Positions 63,054-64,000 of a DNA stretch of 64,000 bases are shown piece after piece. This DNA comes from Atrina japonica (lineage: Eukaryota > Mollusca > Bivalvia > Pterioida > Pinnidae). Both the position numbers and the translations under genes were made by a program. The DNA lies in contig BROG01000347.1 in the NCBI GenBank assembly GCA_030159075.1, positions 331,501-395,500 of the forward strand, read 5' to 3'. Numbering within the stretch: position 1 is the stretch's first letter; the number at the start of each line of letters is the position of its first letter. A model generated the notes under the pieces. The model was not told where the DNA came from, ran no database searches, and saw only the letters and a program-made list of their open reading frames with translations.

Positions 63054-64000
63054 AGATTTAAAATAAAAATGTTGCACTATTCAGTTCCCTTTACTCCCTA
63101 ATTTTTTAACAGAGGAATGTTCTTCAACAACATGAAAATTACATTGTTATTTGGTATGTAAAACCGAGTAATAAATGTAGATTAATGTCTAAATACAAAT
63201 TGGGTTAAAAGAATTAAACATCAGGTCAAACTGATTTAAAGTCATGGTAACATGACCAATGAAAATACATCACCTGGCTAGACTTTAAAACTCTATTACT
63301 GGCAGGAATCAAGTAATCACCAGCTGCATTGATGTTTGTGCTATCCAACCAGAACCACGATCAAGTAAACTGGTCTTTTATTCTCTCACGAATGAACAGA
63401 ATTTACAAACCAGGAAAGCATCTTACTAAATGTCAGACATTCACTGTTTAATCATGAGTTTGTCAATTATTACTTCTGCGAGTAAGCTTGAAAACTTAAA
63501 TAATCTATCAGTTAGGTAAAAATTCATGTTGTATGAATAAAATGGAAACGATGATGGATTCCAGTTTCTAAATAATGCGAATTAAAATGGGTATGAATGT
63601 CAAAATCGGCAAAGCTGAACTGAGGGAATTCCCCTTTTCAACAAGTGTCCTATGTCACATGACTATAATAATAATAATTCATCACAGCATTTTCAATTGT
63701 CTTTGTTGTTGAATTTTAGTTTCAATGAGTTTTCAAATTAAAAGAAATGGTGTCCTAGTTCAGGAATTATAAGGAGAGATTATTCGAATGAAACAAATTT
63801 CAAATTAGACACAAAGAAGTATTTTAATGGTTGAATCTCAGGTAACGAATTTCTACAGCGCAAGTAGTATGGGGAAGCTGACGATGCTTAATTGAGTACA
63901 CAGAAAACCCGAGGACTTCTGAGCCTGTCATAGCAATAAGGCCTTGCCTTAAAAATTTTGTTTGAAGAATCACATTGAATCTTGTGAACTGTAATCAAAG
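63054..64000. other. Sequence 5' of the visible exons
   Basis: No exon, promoter or repeat that I can support. The N-terminal exon(s) with the signal peptide are expected further right, beyond the window. Confidence 0.4.

Overview
The window looks like nuclear DNA of a mollusc, most likely a marine bivalve. It is AT-rich, intron-dense and full of minisatellites, and it carries a dispersed repeat family whose ends read roughly AACAAGAGGCCCA...CACCTGAG and CTCAGGTGACCTAA, a style I associate with bivalve genomes. The taxon call is inference.

One protein-coding gene on the minus strand fills the window. It is a member of the alpha-2-macroglobulin / complement C3 / CD109 superfamily of thioester-containing proteins (TEPs). 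I could place 29 exons from 62193 down to 620. Each has an AG acceptor and a GT donor, and the reading phase matches at every junction, giving about 1,425 continuous residues from 4,275 exonic bases. Both ends are missing: the signal peptide and start of MG1 lie right of the window, and the end of the thioester domain plus the receptor-binding domain lie left of position 1.

Domain order along the minus strand: end of MG1 and MG2 (62.2-52.9 kb), MG3 (51.1-47.4 kb), MG4 (45.6-43.3 kb), first half of MG5 (42.9-39.0 kb), an acidic/proline-rich linker (38.0-34.2 kb), von Willebrand factor type C (VWC) modules (32.1-27.9 kb), second half of MG5 (27.9 kb), MG6 with the bait region (24.2-19.5 kb), MG7 (19.7-15.2 kb), CUB-like segment (13.7-10.1 kb) and the thioester domain with its PYGCGEQN motif (6.3-0.6 kb). 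The most unusual protein feature is the set of VWC modules inserted inside one macroglobulin domain. Three are intact and a fourth copy is frame-broken.

The introns are inflated by at least fifteen tandem arrays and several mobile elements: a 2.0-kb TIR element at 16.1 kb, two piggyBac-like TTAA-flanked non-autonomous elements, tRNA-derived SINEs, a Penelope-like reverse transcriptase relic, several fold-back elements and many copies of the CTCAGGTG-ended repeat. The most striking DNA observation is that three arrays (1-617, 2041-3582 and 18190-19457) are built from the 5' splice site of the exon they touch. Each unit repeats the donor, and in two arrays also the last ~30-37 exonic bases, so a real donor sits at the end of 10-20 decoy donors. 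I saw no RNA genes, operons or CRISPR.
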